DNA from: Tetracladium setigerum
Lineage: Eukaryota > Ascomycota > Leotiomycetes > Helotiales
Direction: 5' to 3'
NCBI GenBank assembly: GCA_031472005.1
Contig: PZJY01000003.1
Span: forward strand, 2,790,001-2,854,000
Length of the DNA: 64,000 nucleotides
Every line of letters starts with the position of its first letter. Positions within the stretch are counted from its first letter, which is position 1. The notes under the pieces were generated by a model. The model ran no database searches, had not been told where the DNA came from, and saw only the letters and a program-made list of their open reading frames with translations. Shown here piece by piece: positions 1 to 10,959 of the stretch. Both the position numbers and the translations under genes were made by a program.

Positions 1-834
1 GTTCATCCCTTCGAGTTGGGATAGAGAAACAGAATTGAGCAGACTACGAACCAACTTCCTCATGGGCAGCGAAATCGGGAGCGTGGAGATCAGGCCAAGA
101 AGATGGTCCATTGTCGTAGCATTGTAAGTGTCGAGGGGCAGGATCTTGCTTGATGAAATCCCTTCCCAAATAGCCTGATAGAAGGCGAGGTTCTGTGCAG
201 CTGCAACGGTAGCATCGCCGAATGCTAAATTGATCTCCCCCGTCACCAAAGAGAGGGTCCTGGGCAAGGCGTCCTGATCGAAGCTACCCATTGCGAGGCT
301 TTGCATTAAGCCATGGTTGTATTGGGAGCAGAGTTCAAATTTATCAACATCGAATTGCGAAAGTGCTTGCTGGAACGAGGCCAACTCGTCGTCTATAGCA
401 TTCCGTGGCGATCCCAACACTGCTTTCTCTGACGAAATGGGAGGAACGAGCCAGCCAGCCAGCCACTCGGACGCCGTTGTAAGAATATCCTTCCCTTCGG
501 CTCGTTTTGCTGACGAGGTAGGAGCTTGCCATCGGCGGGACAGACTCTTGATATCTCCCATCCAGGCCAGCTCCCCCGATCCGAACATTGGAGAAATAGC
601 CTCTGATCTGATTGCCATTCGCCGTTTTCCCATCCTGCGGCGGCATTCGAGCGGGCCTGGCACAACGCTTCCATGGCGCCTGGTAGTGCCCTGTGACGGG
701 GGTGCAATGGCTATAAACTGCTGAAATGTGCTGAGCAGGAGAGCATCAGATATCCATATTGATTCGGACGAGGGAAGAGCTTGAAAGGGTGTGCGGTGCG
801 TTGCTCGACAGCAAGCAGAACGTCGAGGGAGCAT
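1..834 (-). CDS. Uncharacterised fungal protein, N-terminal part (runs off the left edge)
   Basis: One open frame on the minus strand runs from an ATG at 834 to the window edge, about 278 codons without a stop. The N-terminal 60 residues are serine-rich. They are followed by a basic arginine-rich block, RRHGSVVPGPLECRRRMGKR, which resembles a conserved block I associate with fungal proteins of unknown role. The remainder has a helical, alanine/leucine-rich composition with many tryptophans and no obvious membrane span. The frame is open a little further upstream, but 834 is the first ATG after the in-frame stop near 1052. It is divergent from HEM12, with 358 bp between the two starts. I do not recognise a function. 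The C-terminus is missing, so family assignment would need the neighbouring sequence. Confidence 0.6.
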   Translation of the reverse strand, partial: MLPRRSACCRATHRTPFQALPSSESIWISDALLLSTFQQFIAIAPPSQGTTRRHGSVVPGPLECRRRMGKRRMAIRSEAISPMFGSGELAWMGDIKSLSRRWQAPTSSAKRAEGKDILTTASEWLAGWLVPPISSEKAVLGSPRNAIDDELASFQQALSQFDVDKFELCSQYNHGLMQSLAMGSFDQDALPRTLSLVTGEINLAFGDATVAAAQNLAFYQAIWEGISSSKILPLDTYNATTMDHLLGLISTLPISLPMRKLVRSLLNSVSLSQLEGMN

Positions 835-1192
835 GGGTTGTGGCGAGAATCGACATTCGAATTGATATTGTCCAGATGAATTGGTAGGCGATGCAATCAA
901 TTGAGGTGGTAGACTTCTTCTTTGCTTGTCGTTGATAGCGCAGAATAACGAAGGTGTTCGTGTTGTGAAATGGAAATCGAGGCGCAAAGAATGCAGGGAT
1001 TCCAGCCCAAGACCAACCAAGCATGGGTCGTGCCATCCCAGAGCTTCAACTTACGTGCCGTGCAGGAACAACGAAATAATCGTCTTGCAGTGGATTACAT
1101 ACTGTACAGGACTACTCGAGTACAAACTCTCTTCCTCAACATAAATCCTCCCAAGAGACCGTCTGCCAAACCTCATACTTTCCTCTCTCACC
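835..1192. promoter_or_regulatory. Divergent promoter region between the left-edge gene and HEM12
   Basis: This 358-bp stretch has no supportable coding sequence. A splice-donor-like GTAAGT on the minus strand near 1053 could belong to a 5' UTR intron of the left gene. CT-rich sequence (CTTTCCTCTCTCACC) directly precedes the HEM12 ATG, as is usual for fungal core promoters. Confidence 0.4.
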
Positions 1193-2533
1193 ATGGCCCA
1201 TCAATTCGAGCCTCTGAAGAATGATCTGATTCTGCGAACAGCATGGGGTGAGTGAGAACAAAATCAATCGTTCCCACATTCAAAATGTACCCCGCCATCT
1301 GTCCGATGCTGATTTCTACATGTCGCAGGTGAGAAAGTTGAGCGAGTTCCCATGTGGGTGATGCGTCAAGGTACGGATGAGATTCCCTTCCATCATTTTA
1401 ATTATTTTTGGTGGTTAACACATCCTTCTTTCTGCCGTAGCTGGACGATATCTCCCGAGTACCACGAGGTGAAAGGCACGAACGATTTCTTCGAATGCTG
1501 CCGCTCTCCAGAAATTGCATCCTCTTTGACTCTCCAACCCATTGATCGATTCGCTGGCCTCGTCGATGCTGCCATCATCTTTTCGGATATCCTGGTCATC
1601 CCGCAGGCCTTGGGCATGACGGTGGAGATGGTGGACAAAAAGGGTCCTCACTTCCCTGATCCCCTCAAATCTCCAGACGACGGACAGTATGCCCAATTCT
1701 CGCCAAAGAGGTGGACGTGGCCGCAGAGCTAAAATATGTTTACGATGCAATCACTCTGACCAGACACAAGTTAAAGGGACGGGTGCCATTGTTCGGCTTC
1801 TGTGGAGCACCCTGGACCTTGTTGTGCTATATGGTTGAAGGTGGTGGAAGCAAGTTGTTTGTTCAAACGAAGACCTGGATTTACAAGTATCCTCAGGCAA
1901 GCAAAGATTTACTACAGAAGATTGCAGAAGTCTGTGTGGAGTATCTTGCACTGCAGGTCCAGGCCGGAGCTCAGGTAAGTCATCGACCCCAGGGGTCATA
2001 CGGTAGGTTATTAATATTTCATAGCTGGTTCAAGTCTTCGACTCGTGGGCCTCTGAGCTATCGCCCGCCTCCTTCAAGGAGTTTTCACAACCATATCTCG
2101 CTTACATCTCTGCAAACCTCCCAAAGAGGCTCAAGGAGCTGAATTTGGAGCCTGTCCCAATGGTAGTCTTTGCCAAGGGTGCTTGGTATGCTCTGGACGC
2201 ATTATGTGATCTAGGCTATCAAGTCGTTGGTCTGGATTGGTTGCAAGATCCAGCAGAAGCTGTCAAGATCAGAGGTGACCGACCGGTTGTCTTCCAAGGT
2301 AATGCCGATCCAGGCGTTCTATACGGGACAAGAGAAGCAATCACAGGTGTTGTCACTGATGTGGTCAATGGATTTGGGGTGGAAAGCAGGGCTGGATTGC
2401 GAATCTTGGTCATGGTAAGTCCTACTGTTTGCTATTGAGATTTGAGACTAATCCTCCTGTAGGAATCACACCTTTTGTAAACCCGGAGGATTTGAGATTC
2501 TACTTCCAGGAACTGCACCGATTGACGGGTTAG
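1193..2533 (+). CDS. HEM12: Uroporphyrinogen decarboxylase, frameshifted in this sequence
   Basis: Converts uroporphyrinogen III to coproporphyrinogen III, a cytosolic step of haem synthesis. Five exons fit: 1193-1247, 1329-1370, 1441-1974, 2025-2414 and 2463-2533, all with GT-AG borders. They would give about 364 residues, the usual family length. Visible landmarks are the N-terminal FEPLKNDL, the active-site region VMRQ-AGRYLP-EYHEVKG, GFCGAPWTLLCYMVEGGG, QVFDSWA, FQGNADPGVLYG and a final GITPFVNPEDL. Three one-base deletions break the frame: about 1454-1457 (in the active-site loop), 1695-1698, and in the G run 2376-2379. Homology continues on both sides of each. Its 3' end lies 54 bp from that of FCY1. 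Identity is certain. Whether the breaks are real or sequencing errors is not, but three homopolymer losses in an essential gene favour error. Confidence 0.93.
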
Positions 2534-2587
2534 TTTAGAGTCTGCAATAAAAGGATTACCGACCAAGACTTACATCTATGTGAATGA

Positions 2588-3407
2588 TCACTTCTCCTCT
2601 TTGGAATGAACCCTCTTTTCCTCGCCAATGTCTTCGTTCCTAAGAAATGTTAGCAGATGAAAAGTCTCACTCTACTGGAAATCACCTTACCAAACTTCTG
2701 GTTTCTCAATAATGAACTTCTCCATCAAGTCCTGCACCTCCTTGTTCTCCAATATAACAACCTCGACACCGCGTTGTTTCAAGTATGCCTCGCCACCCAG
2801 AAACGTCTTGTTCTCTCCAATTACAACACGCTTGATGCCGTATAGTAGACAGGCTCCAGTGCTATTTCTTGTGAATAGGTAATTCTGTTGAGGTTTTGTG
2901 GTCAAGCTCGCTTACCACATGTCACATGGCGACAATCTATCCAGGTCAGCTGAGATTTAAAAGATTAGTATATATAACAGGTGGGTCAGTAGTTACGTTG
3001 TATACATTGTAGCCCCCTTGTAAGCCGAAGCAGGAAGTCTGCCTGAATTCTCCAACGCAGAGGTCTCTCCCTACTCGAGTAGATTGTTCAGCCGTTAGTA
3101 CCTTAGGCACCTAGGTATTTCGCCACCACGAAATCTCTTTGGAAGGAGGCTCGGATCGGAGGCTACCAACATACATGATGAATCGCGGAACCCTTTTGGA
3201 CTCGCATGTTATGGCCTCTTCCTAGTAATTTGCCATCTCGAGACACGAGAGCGGCTCCGATCTTAGAAGAGATGTATTATTATTAGCAGCCCATGACACC
3301 GCGCGTACTGGAGGACGGGTGGGAATAATGCGTACTGGCACGCCTCCTTCGGAATAACCAATCTTTGCCTCTTCGACGGCGATTGCAAAGCCTTCTTGGT
3401 CATTCAT
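2588..3407 (-). CDS. FCY1: Cytosine deaminase
   Basis: Deaminates cytosine to uracil in pyrimidine salvage, and is the enzyme that activates 5-fluorocytosine. Six exons fit: 3336-3407, 3175-3261, 2997-3070, 2916-2936, 2691-2861 and 2588-2639. They give 158 residues, the length of the yeast enzyme. The start is MNDQEGFAIAVEEAKIGY. The zinc ligand His and catalytic Glu sit in HHGE, which is split between exons 2 and 3. The two zinc cysteines, SPCDMC, lie on a 21-nt exon. The end, PEVWNEDIGEEKRVHSKEEK, is longer than usual after the conserved NEDIGE. Being cytosolic and without a signal peptide fits the family. It is convergent with HEM12. No frameshift is seen. Confidence 0.95.
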
Positions 3408-4572
3408 GGTTGAGTGGGTGTAATAGTAGGGTCGTAATAAGTAGATGAGGAATGTTTTATGGAGGAAAGAATGAAAGAACTTTGGAGTAGATATGGAATT
3501 ATTTAGGGAGCACTTGTTTGCTCGCTTCTTTAATTTCGTAATGTCAATAATCACGAACATAAATGACTGATAAGGGAATAGAAACCGGATACCAAACGAG
3601 TCAAGAATGGGGCTCAAAAAGACGACGAATAATATCTGGTTGGATAGGATAGGCACTTTGGGCGAATAAAGGTGGACTGTATGTAGCATGAGACCTACTG
3701 TACCTACATAAATACCTTTATTTCTTGGCTGCTCTGCTGCCATTCATTAAATAATGGGAAGATTGTTTGTTTATTTTTCAATATCTCTTTTTGCGCCTAA
3801 GGATGAGTAGTAGAACTTGTCATTGTTCATTGTTTGGTCTCGTTTGCCTTCTCGGCACCGGCTTTCATGGCATCCTAGCCAAGCTTTTCTCCGATGCCAC
3901 GCTAAGCCCAATACGGAGTTGGTCGGGCTGGGAAGCAACAGGAAGGAACGTCGAAGAATGCAATGGAGATGCTTGGCACTCGATCAGCGTAAGAAGGAGA
4001 AGAAGAAGAAGAGTCGCCGCCGTCGCCTTCAAAAAGTTTTGAAGATTGCGAAACTCCTTCCCCCTCCAACACCCCGCTATACACATTCACCTTCTCAAGC
4101 ATTTAAACTCCCATTCCATTCTCCTTCCTCTACCAGATCGCGACTCTCGCTCCTCGATCTCAACGCCAGCAAACGCGCCAGTGTATTGGAAATCCAACAA
4201 GACTCTGCAGGGCTCTTGAAAGATCCGCAGCCTCACCTGCTTCTGCTCTCCCGTGAGTACTTTTTGGCCGCCTCCTTCTCTCCAAAAACAAACACCTTCC
4301 TCGTCCTTCGTTCTTTCGTTCTGCAAAACGACTTCGCAGATCTCTCATCTCTCTACTCTACTCTGCGCTACCTTTTTTCTTTTTTGGCTAATCCCGAAAA
4401 TTAGTGATTTTGGACTTGAACCGATCTCGAATCTTCCACCCTCCCTTTCAACCACTACACCTTGTCCCAACCGACAGGCAATACTTTGTAGACTCGATCG
4501 CACACGCCATCCACCGGCCCAGATCGATTTTCTCCCTTCAGATCTCCCCTCCTACTAGAATAAACCGCCAAA
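3408..4572. promoter_or_regulatory. Divergent FCY1 / DnaJ upstream region with inverted repeat
   Basis: This is 1.16 kb without a convincing gene. Open frames here are low-complexity (arginine/lysine and serine runs) and look like leader sequence. An 18-bp perfect inverted repeat, CTTCAAAA-AG-TTTTGAAG, lies at 4027-4044. It is followed by further GAA/TTN units to about 4060, resembling a degenerate heat-shock element, which would suit a DnaJ gene. The last 200 bp before the DnaJ ATG are CT-rich. Confidence 0.4.
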
Positions 4573-5986
4573 ATGGTCAAGGACACCAAGTTTTACGAAA
4601 TCTTGGGGGTACGTATTTCTGCCTCTTGACAACCATTCCCTACTCACATCAGTTTCAGGTTGCACCTACAGCCACCGAGGCTGAATTGAAGAAGGCATAT
4701 AAGGTGGGCGCACTAAAGCATCACCCAGGTTGGTTTTCCCAATTCAAACGTGCTGCTGGACACTATCTGACTCTAGAATAGACAAGAACGCACACAACCC
4801 CAACGCCGCCGATAAATTCAAGGACCTCTCCCACGCATATGAAATTCTCTCTGATCCACAAAAGCGATCTATCTATGATCAATATGGTGAGGAAGGACTA
4901 GAGGGTGGTGCCGGTGCTGGAGGAATGAACGCTGAAGATCTATTCTCCCAATTCTTTGGAGGAGGATCAGCGTTCGGTGGCGGCGGTGGTGGTGGATTCG
5001 GAGGCATGTTCGGAGGTGGTGGTATGCAACAACGTGGTCCACCAAAGGCCCGTACCATCCACCACGTTCACAAGGTCTCGCTTGAGGACATCTACCGCGG
5101 CAAGGTTTCCAAGCTCGCCCTACAAAAATCCGTGATCTGCTCCAAGTGCGAAGGCCGCGGTGGAAAGGAGGGCGCGGTCAAAAGATGTGCTGGATGCGAC
5201 GGTGTTGGTATGAAGACAATGATGCGCCAGATGGGACCCATGATCCAGCGCTTCCAGACTGTCTGCCCAGACTGCAACGGAGAGGGAGAAACCATTCGCG
5301 ATAAAGATAGGTGCAAGGGCTGCAGTGGTAAGAAGACCGTTGTAGAGAGGAAGGTGCTCCACGTCCACGTCGATAGAGGTGTACGAACAGGGCACAAGAT
5401 TGAATTCAAGGGCGAGGGAGATCAAACTCCAGGAGTCCAGCCCGGTGATGTTGTGTTCGAAATTGAGCAGAAGCCCCACGCAAGATTCCAGCGCAAGGAT
5501 GACGACCTGTTTTACCACGCCGAAATCGACCTGGTGACAGCACTCGCCGGAGGAAACATCTTCATTGAACATCTAGATGAGAGATGGCTGAGTGTCGAAA
5601 TCATTCCTGGAGAAGCGATAGCCCCTGGTACGTTGACTTTTTCTTTTATTAACCTGATTGATCTCTGCTAATGCTCCTTAGGTTCTCTCAAGATGATCCG
5701 TGGCCAAGGTATGCCTTCGATGAGACACCACGACTGCGGAAACATGTACGTCCAATTCGATGTCAAGTTCCCGGCAAAGAACTTCGCTTCCGATCCCGCG
5801 GCTTTCGATCTCCTCAGACAAGTTCTTCCTTCCACCGTGACAAGCGCTACTCCACCAAACGAATCCATGACCGAGCCTGCCGATCTTGAAGATGTTGATG
5901 CATCCCAACAGGCACGAGCCACAGGCGCCGAGGAGGAGGATGAGGAACACCAAGGTGGGGAACGGGTACAATGCGCCTCTCAATAA
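4573..5986 (+). CDS. YDJ1: Class I DnaJ/Hsp40 co-chaperone, farnesylated (Ydj1/Mas5 type)
   Basis: J-protein that stimulates cytosolic Hsp70 ATPase and passes unfolded clients to it. Four exons (4573-4608, 4659-4728, 4782-5627, 5682-5986) give 418 residues. In order: a J domain (residues 1-70) with the HPD motif, whose Asp codon is completed across intron 2; a Gly/Phe-rich stretch; a zinc-finger region with four CxxCxGxG-type repeats starting CSKCEGRG; two substrate-binding beta domains; and an acidic tail. The protein ends in CASQ, a CaaX box like that of yeast Ydj1, predicting farnesylation and ER/mitochondrial membrane association. The start is fixed by MVKDTKFYEILG and a good AAAATGG context. 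A possible heat-shock element lies about 530 bp upstream. No frame breaks are seen. Confidence 0.96.
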
Positions 5987-6757
5987 GCGTGGCTTTTTAT
6001 ACAGTACCTCTGACGAAATTTCCTTTGCATCGGCTCTCTTGCATCCAAGCGAGTCTCCACTTCACGACGTATGCCTGCACATGATTCCATGAGCGATGGC
6101 ATTTGATTGATACGATAATGGATGTATCGGTCTGGGGGCGTGGAAACTTCTGAACAGCACTTTTTCGAGCATTTTTTGCAGTTCTTTGTTCTTGGGGGCT
6201 TCTTCTGGTTGAGACAGTTACTGGCGTTTAGACCCCGGATAGATAGCATGAAAAACAGATTATTATCCTCATACCCTCTCTCTAATGTCAAATAAATGCT
6301 TTGAAGCCAAGAAGCTACTGCAATAGCAATAGCTCACGCTTGCTGCACTTCCCTTGTGTGTGCTCTAGCCCTCCCCAAAATTCAAAAGTCAAAGCTAGAG
6401 CGCCAAGTCCAACTTCCTCTCAGCCTTACCTTCACAAACGCACTATTGCGGCAAAGCAGGATCGCGCACTTCACAACCTTCTCACTCTTGACGTCTCATT
6501 CATTACTTATCATACATACCTTAGGGTAGATTGAGAGCTAGCTTTCTACTTCAACATCGTGCCCAGTTCTCCGGTTTTGACTCATCTCCCCATCCTTTGA
6601 AGTCGAGACCCCCTACGACCCCACTTCTCCAAGCTCTCCATCTCACTCCAAAATTGCCTTACGCTTACGAACAGTGCTGACTTCCACACAAATCACCCAC
6701 CCACTGGGTTAAAACATCAAAAAAGATACCTTGCCTAGGTGCCCCTTTCCTCAAACA
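5987..6757. other. Intergenic: DnaJ 3' UTR and regulator 5' region
   Basis: No supportable gene. The left part is AT-rich 3' UTR-like sequence. From about 6300 the sequence becomes C- and T-rich and runs into the leader of the Zn2Cys6 gene. The short open frames present have no domain-like composition. Confidence 0.4.
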
Positions 6758-9700
6758 ATGAACTTTCTACCAATCATTTCGGTTGAAGGCCAGCAAGCCG
6801 TACATGCTGCTCCCACGCACAATGTCGAGCCCGTGTCCCCACCGGTTCCTACTACTGCTGCGTCTGCTGCACCACCACCACCGAGGATTAGGAGGAGGAA
6901 TAGGATGATTACGAGTTGTTTGGAGTGTAGGAGGAGGAAATTAAAGTGTGATAAGTCACATCCTTGCGCGTTAGTCTCTCTTTTTTTCTTCTTGCTTGGC
7001 TTTTCAATGGTACTTGTGTGTATTTTATATTCTTTACTCGTTATGTGCATGAGTGAGTGTGGAAGAATCACCAGGATCTTTCGAACTTTTCGACTTTCAA
7101 ATGAGTATTGGATGAAGTTAGCCAAGGAGTGAGCAGATCTTTCTCGTAAGGCACACGAGACATTTCTCCAGGACTGGTTTCGGAGTTACAAGCTCGAGAG
7201 TGTGGATTATCTACACTACGCCTCATTCCATGAACATCAACACCCTAGTGAACGACGAATGAGCAAAAGTTCAAAACAACCACATCAATGAAAGAACTAC
7301 ACTAACTCCCCCATTCCCCTCTAGAAACTGCACCAAATTCTCCCGCGACTGCCTCTTCCTAGCACCCGCCCTAGACCAAGCATCCCAACTCAAACTAACA
7401 GAAATCAAAGAAAAAGTCGGCTCCCTCGAACGACTGCTCGAACGAGATGCCGCTGCCAACCAAAATTCCGCGGCTGCTGCTGGTGCTAATGCATCTCCTT
7501 CTCACACTCTAACGTTGCCGGATGAGTCGGAAGATTACCTGCCGGCGAATGAGGATGAGAGGGATTTGGAGCCGACGCCGTTGGCAACTGTGGATGCTGC
7601 GTATGATTTGGATGGGGAGGATGATGAGTTGTTGGATCTAGGGATTGTTTTGGGGCGGATGAGGATTACGGAGAGGATTGGAGGGTTCTTTAGGCCTAAG
7701 ATTTCGGATGAGGTTTGTTTATTGTGTTTCTCTTTTCGTTTGATTTTATTACGTTTATCAGTATGTTGGTGGCCAACTTGATACTGGGCCTTTCAGAATG
7801 CATACATGGTTCAAAGTTGGACTATAGCCTTTTCAAGACCAGTGGCCCGGAGAGGATAATGAACTCTTGTGAACAACGCCGAGGATGCATTGCTGATGTG
7901 ATATATAATCTTTGCTCGGTCTTCAATACAAGCACTACCAATGTAACAGTGCTAACTAGCGTATAGCTCAACCATACAATAACAAACCCCAAGAATTACC
8001 GAGACAAAGAGGATAGCATCGTGGCTGAAACACCCTTACCACCAGCATCTGAATGGCTCAAACCAAGTGCTGCATATATCATGCCCTCTTCTGGCTGTAT
8101 GTAGAAATCCTCACTCTATCTCCTGCTTCAAATCAAGCTCAACCAAGCGAAAAAAAACCTCCTTACCGAAACCAGCTACTAACAAAACCACCAGTCTTCT
8201 TCGGCCACACCAACAACAGCGCCACTTCACTAATCGACTACCTCCCCTCTCGCCTGGCGGCCGACCGCCTTATAGCACAATACTTCACCGCTGTCCACCC
8301 CATCTGTCAGATCCTACACCGCCCCACCTTCACCAAAGAATACGACACCTTTTGGGACGAAGTATCCCTCGGTATCGAACCGCCCAATTCCGTGCAGACG
8401 GTCGTCTTCGCCGCCATGTTCTCGGGCGTGGTGAGTTTGGATGAGAGCGTCATCTTGAGGGATTTCGGCGTGTCGAAGAGCTCGCTGTTGCAAAATTTTA
8501 AGTTGGGGACTGAGACGGCGTTGGCAAGGGCTGGGTTTTTGAGGACGACGAAGATTGAGGTTTTGCAGGCTTTTGTGATGTATTTGGTATGTATCTTTCC
8601 ACTCGTGCTTCTTTTTCTTTTTGCCTTTTTTTATATTCACCGGAAAGAAGAAATTATTTCATTCTTCAAAGGGAGCATGGAAGGAGAGTGAGGTGTTGTG
8701 GGACATGCTTGTTTACTTACACTCGCTTAACATGAAATTTATATACCTTACCTACCTGTGTTAACACGCCAACAACTAGATACCACTCTGTAGATCCGAA
8801 CTTTCACGCGCCCACTCTGTTCTTGTAGGCGCCGCGATTCGTATGGCTGAATGTATGGGTCTTCATCGCGACGGAGAGACCTTTGGCATGAATCCTTTGG
8901 AGACACACATTCGTCGCTTAATCTGGTACCAACTTTGCTTCCTCGATAGTAAGTAGTATCCACAAGTCTTTCCTCACCACCCATTAATGCATATAAAAAC
9001 TTGGCGGGATATGACCATCCCTCGATTTCGCGCTTTTAAGTCCAAAAATAGGTGCAAGATAAATTTCCAAGGGAGGGAGGGGCCAAAGGACCGCAGAGTT
9101 CTGTTCGCCTAACTTCTGGGGGTTTTCTTCAGTCCTTTCTGAAGCTAGAAGCGAGAGATTGAGCTAGTTCATGTCTTCTGCCATGCTCGAGTTACCCAAA
9201 GCAGATAATAACTTTTATTTCTTCCATCCTCTAGTCCGCACCTGCGAAGCCCAAGGACCTCGACCCACCATCCGCCGCGAAGAATTCGACACCCACATTC
9301 CCCTCAACTCCCCCTCCACTTCCTTCCACCCCACAGGCCCAGCACCCACCTCCTCACCAACCTTCACCGACGCCACGCTCCCCCTAATCCGCTTCGAAGT
9401 CAACGAAATGATGCGCACAATCTGGATCGACCGTCCCGCATCGAATCACGCAAGATAAGTCTCACAGCCGTGCTCTCGAAAATCGAAACCTTCCGCTCCA
9501 AAATGGCCGCTAAATACGACCATCTCCTTGACGAGCGCGTGCCGATTCAGAAGTGCGCAAAGGTTATCAAGGCATTGCTGATCTCGAGATTGCATATTAT
9601 GGTGTTGCATCGCTATCACAATTCGGTGGTGAGTCCGATGCCGGATCGTTTGAGGAGTATTATGCTGGCTTCGGGCACGACGACGTTGGAGATGGCTATC

Positions 9701-10505
9701 TTGCTGGAGACGGAACCGGATCTTAAACCGTGGGCGTGGTATGGTGGTGCGCTGAATCAATATCATACCGCTTTCCTCCTTCTTATGGAAGTGTTCACGC
9801 ATCCTTACCGAGCGGGCGCCGATAGGATGTGGACTTGTTTGGATTATGTCTTTGAATGCGACCCCGCCGAATCCCGCGCGTCAAAGGGCAAGAAAATCCT
9901 ATCTGAGCTGCATCAGAAAACAACAATATATCATGGTCTCAGGGGAATGCGTGCGCCCGTTGGAATGGACAGATATGTCGGACCGAAAGTATCTGACAGA
10001 CCAGGTGATAGAAGTCGTAGTGGCAGTAGTACCGTTGGGTACCGCAAAGGAAAGGGTTCGGTTTCGAGTGCAGATGGAACCACTGCACCGCCACCGCTGG
10101 CAGAAGGTGAAGCAGCGGATTTCGTTGGGAAAGTACCTATTCAAGAGGAGGTTCCTCTAGAGATCCCAATGGAGTGCAGTTCGCGGGTGTGAGTAATGGC
10201 GAGAGTTTGTGGGCTTTGCCTGAGACGAGGAAGAGTCCTGGGAGTGGTGGAAGTGAGCCGGGTGTGAGTCCTGGCGTGGTAACTGAGAGACAGGATGATT
10301 TGATGGCTGATATTGATTGGGTGAGTTCCTCCTTTTCCTTTACCTTTCCTTTGGCTTGGGTGGATGTGGTTTATGGAAGGAGGGAAACCTTGGACTGCTT
10401 GCTGACTCTGTTACGCTGTAGGATGCTTTTGATGCTCTTTTTCCGCCTGAAAATGTTGATTTGACAATTGCGGGCTTTCAGCTACCCACCGCTTCGTATT
10501 TTTGA
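6758..10505 (+). CDS. Zn2Cys6 transcription factor with fungal_trans domain, frameshifted
   Basis: A nuclear regulator of unknown targets. Seven exons fit: 6758-6969, 7325-7712, 7967-8096, 8195-8586, 8780-8948, 9235-10320 and 10422-10505. The binuclear cluster CLECRRRKLKCDKSHPCANC...C (C-x2-C-x6-C-x5-C-x2-C-x6-C) is near residues 55-82. Intron 1 (355 nt) cuts it before the fifth cysteine. A coiled-coil linker (LKLTEIKEKVGSLERLLERD) and a middle homology region follow, containing FFFGHTNN, AAIRMAECMGLHRDG and IRRLIWYQLCFLD. The last block reads AGFQLPTASYF. Two one-base deletions in CCC runs (9435-9437 and 10165-10167) shift the frame, and homology continues after each. The ATG at 6758 has a good CAAACAATG context. 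The neighbours are unrelated housekeeping genes, so nothing suggests a local cluster. Confidence 0.88.
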
Positions 10506-10959
10506 AGGGATGCCGAGAGGAGAGTCGATAGGTCGGTAAGTGTTCTGGCTGAGGAAGAGGGGAATGGGCAGGGAAATAGAATATTGGTAATAGGCAGAGT
10601 CTTGATATAAGTGATAGCTTGAAATAAATGCACTGTTTACAAGATACTTGTGGGATACCTGAAATACTCCAAAAAAAAGGTTGGATACAGAGAGAGAATA
10701 TGTTTTCTGCTTAGGGATTTCAAACTTGAAATTACCCAAGCAGCCGAGTACTAGTAATTGCCAAACTGTGGCCTGTGGAAGACACTCGTCCACCATGCCT
10801 CGACCTTCCAAAACTCTCTTGTGTCCAATATATCACTTTGCTAAAATGAATCTCCATTGCCCCGATCTAAGATGCAACGCGATTTTTCCATAAGCCGCTG
10901 ATATTACACCCGAGACTTGCCATCATGTTGATACACTTGAATTTCCCCCAGACTCCCAT
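10506..10959. other. Convergent 3' region between the regulator and PUP1
   Basis: 454 bp between two stop codons facing each other. Nothing coding is supportable. It probably holds both 3' UTRs. Confidence 0.4.

Noticed and set aside
1352..1732. HEM12 reading that keeps intron 2 as coding
   Set aside because: Canonical GT-AG splice sites bound the 70-nt segment and its translation is unlike any HEM12. The frame agreement is a by-product of the nearby one-base loss.
3817..4404. 195-codon plus-strand ORF before the DnaJ gene
   Set aside because: Lys/Arg and Ser/Leu low-complexity, no domain. It lies in the expected promoter and 5' leader of the DnaJ gene.
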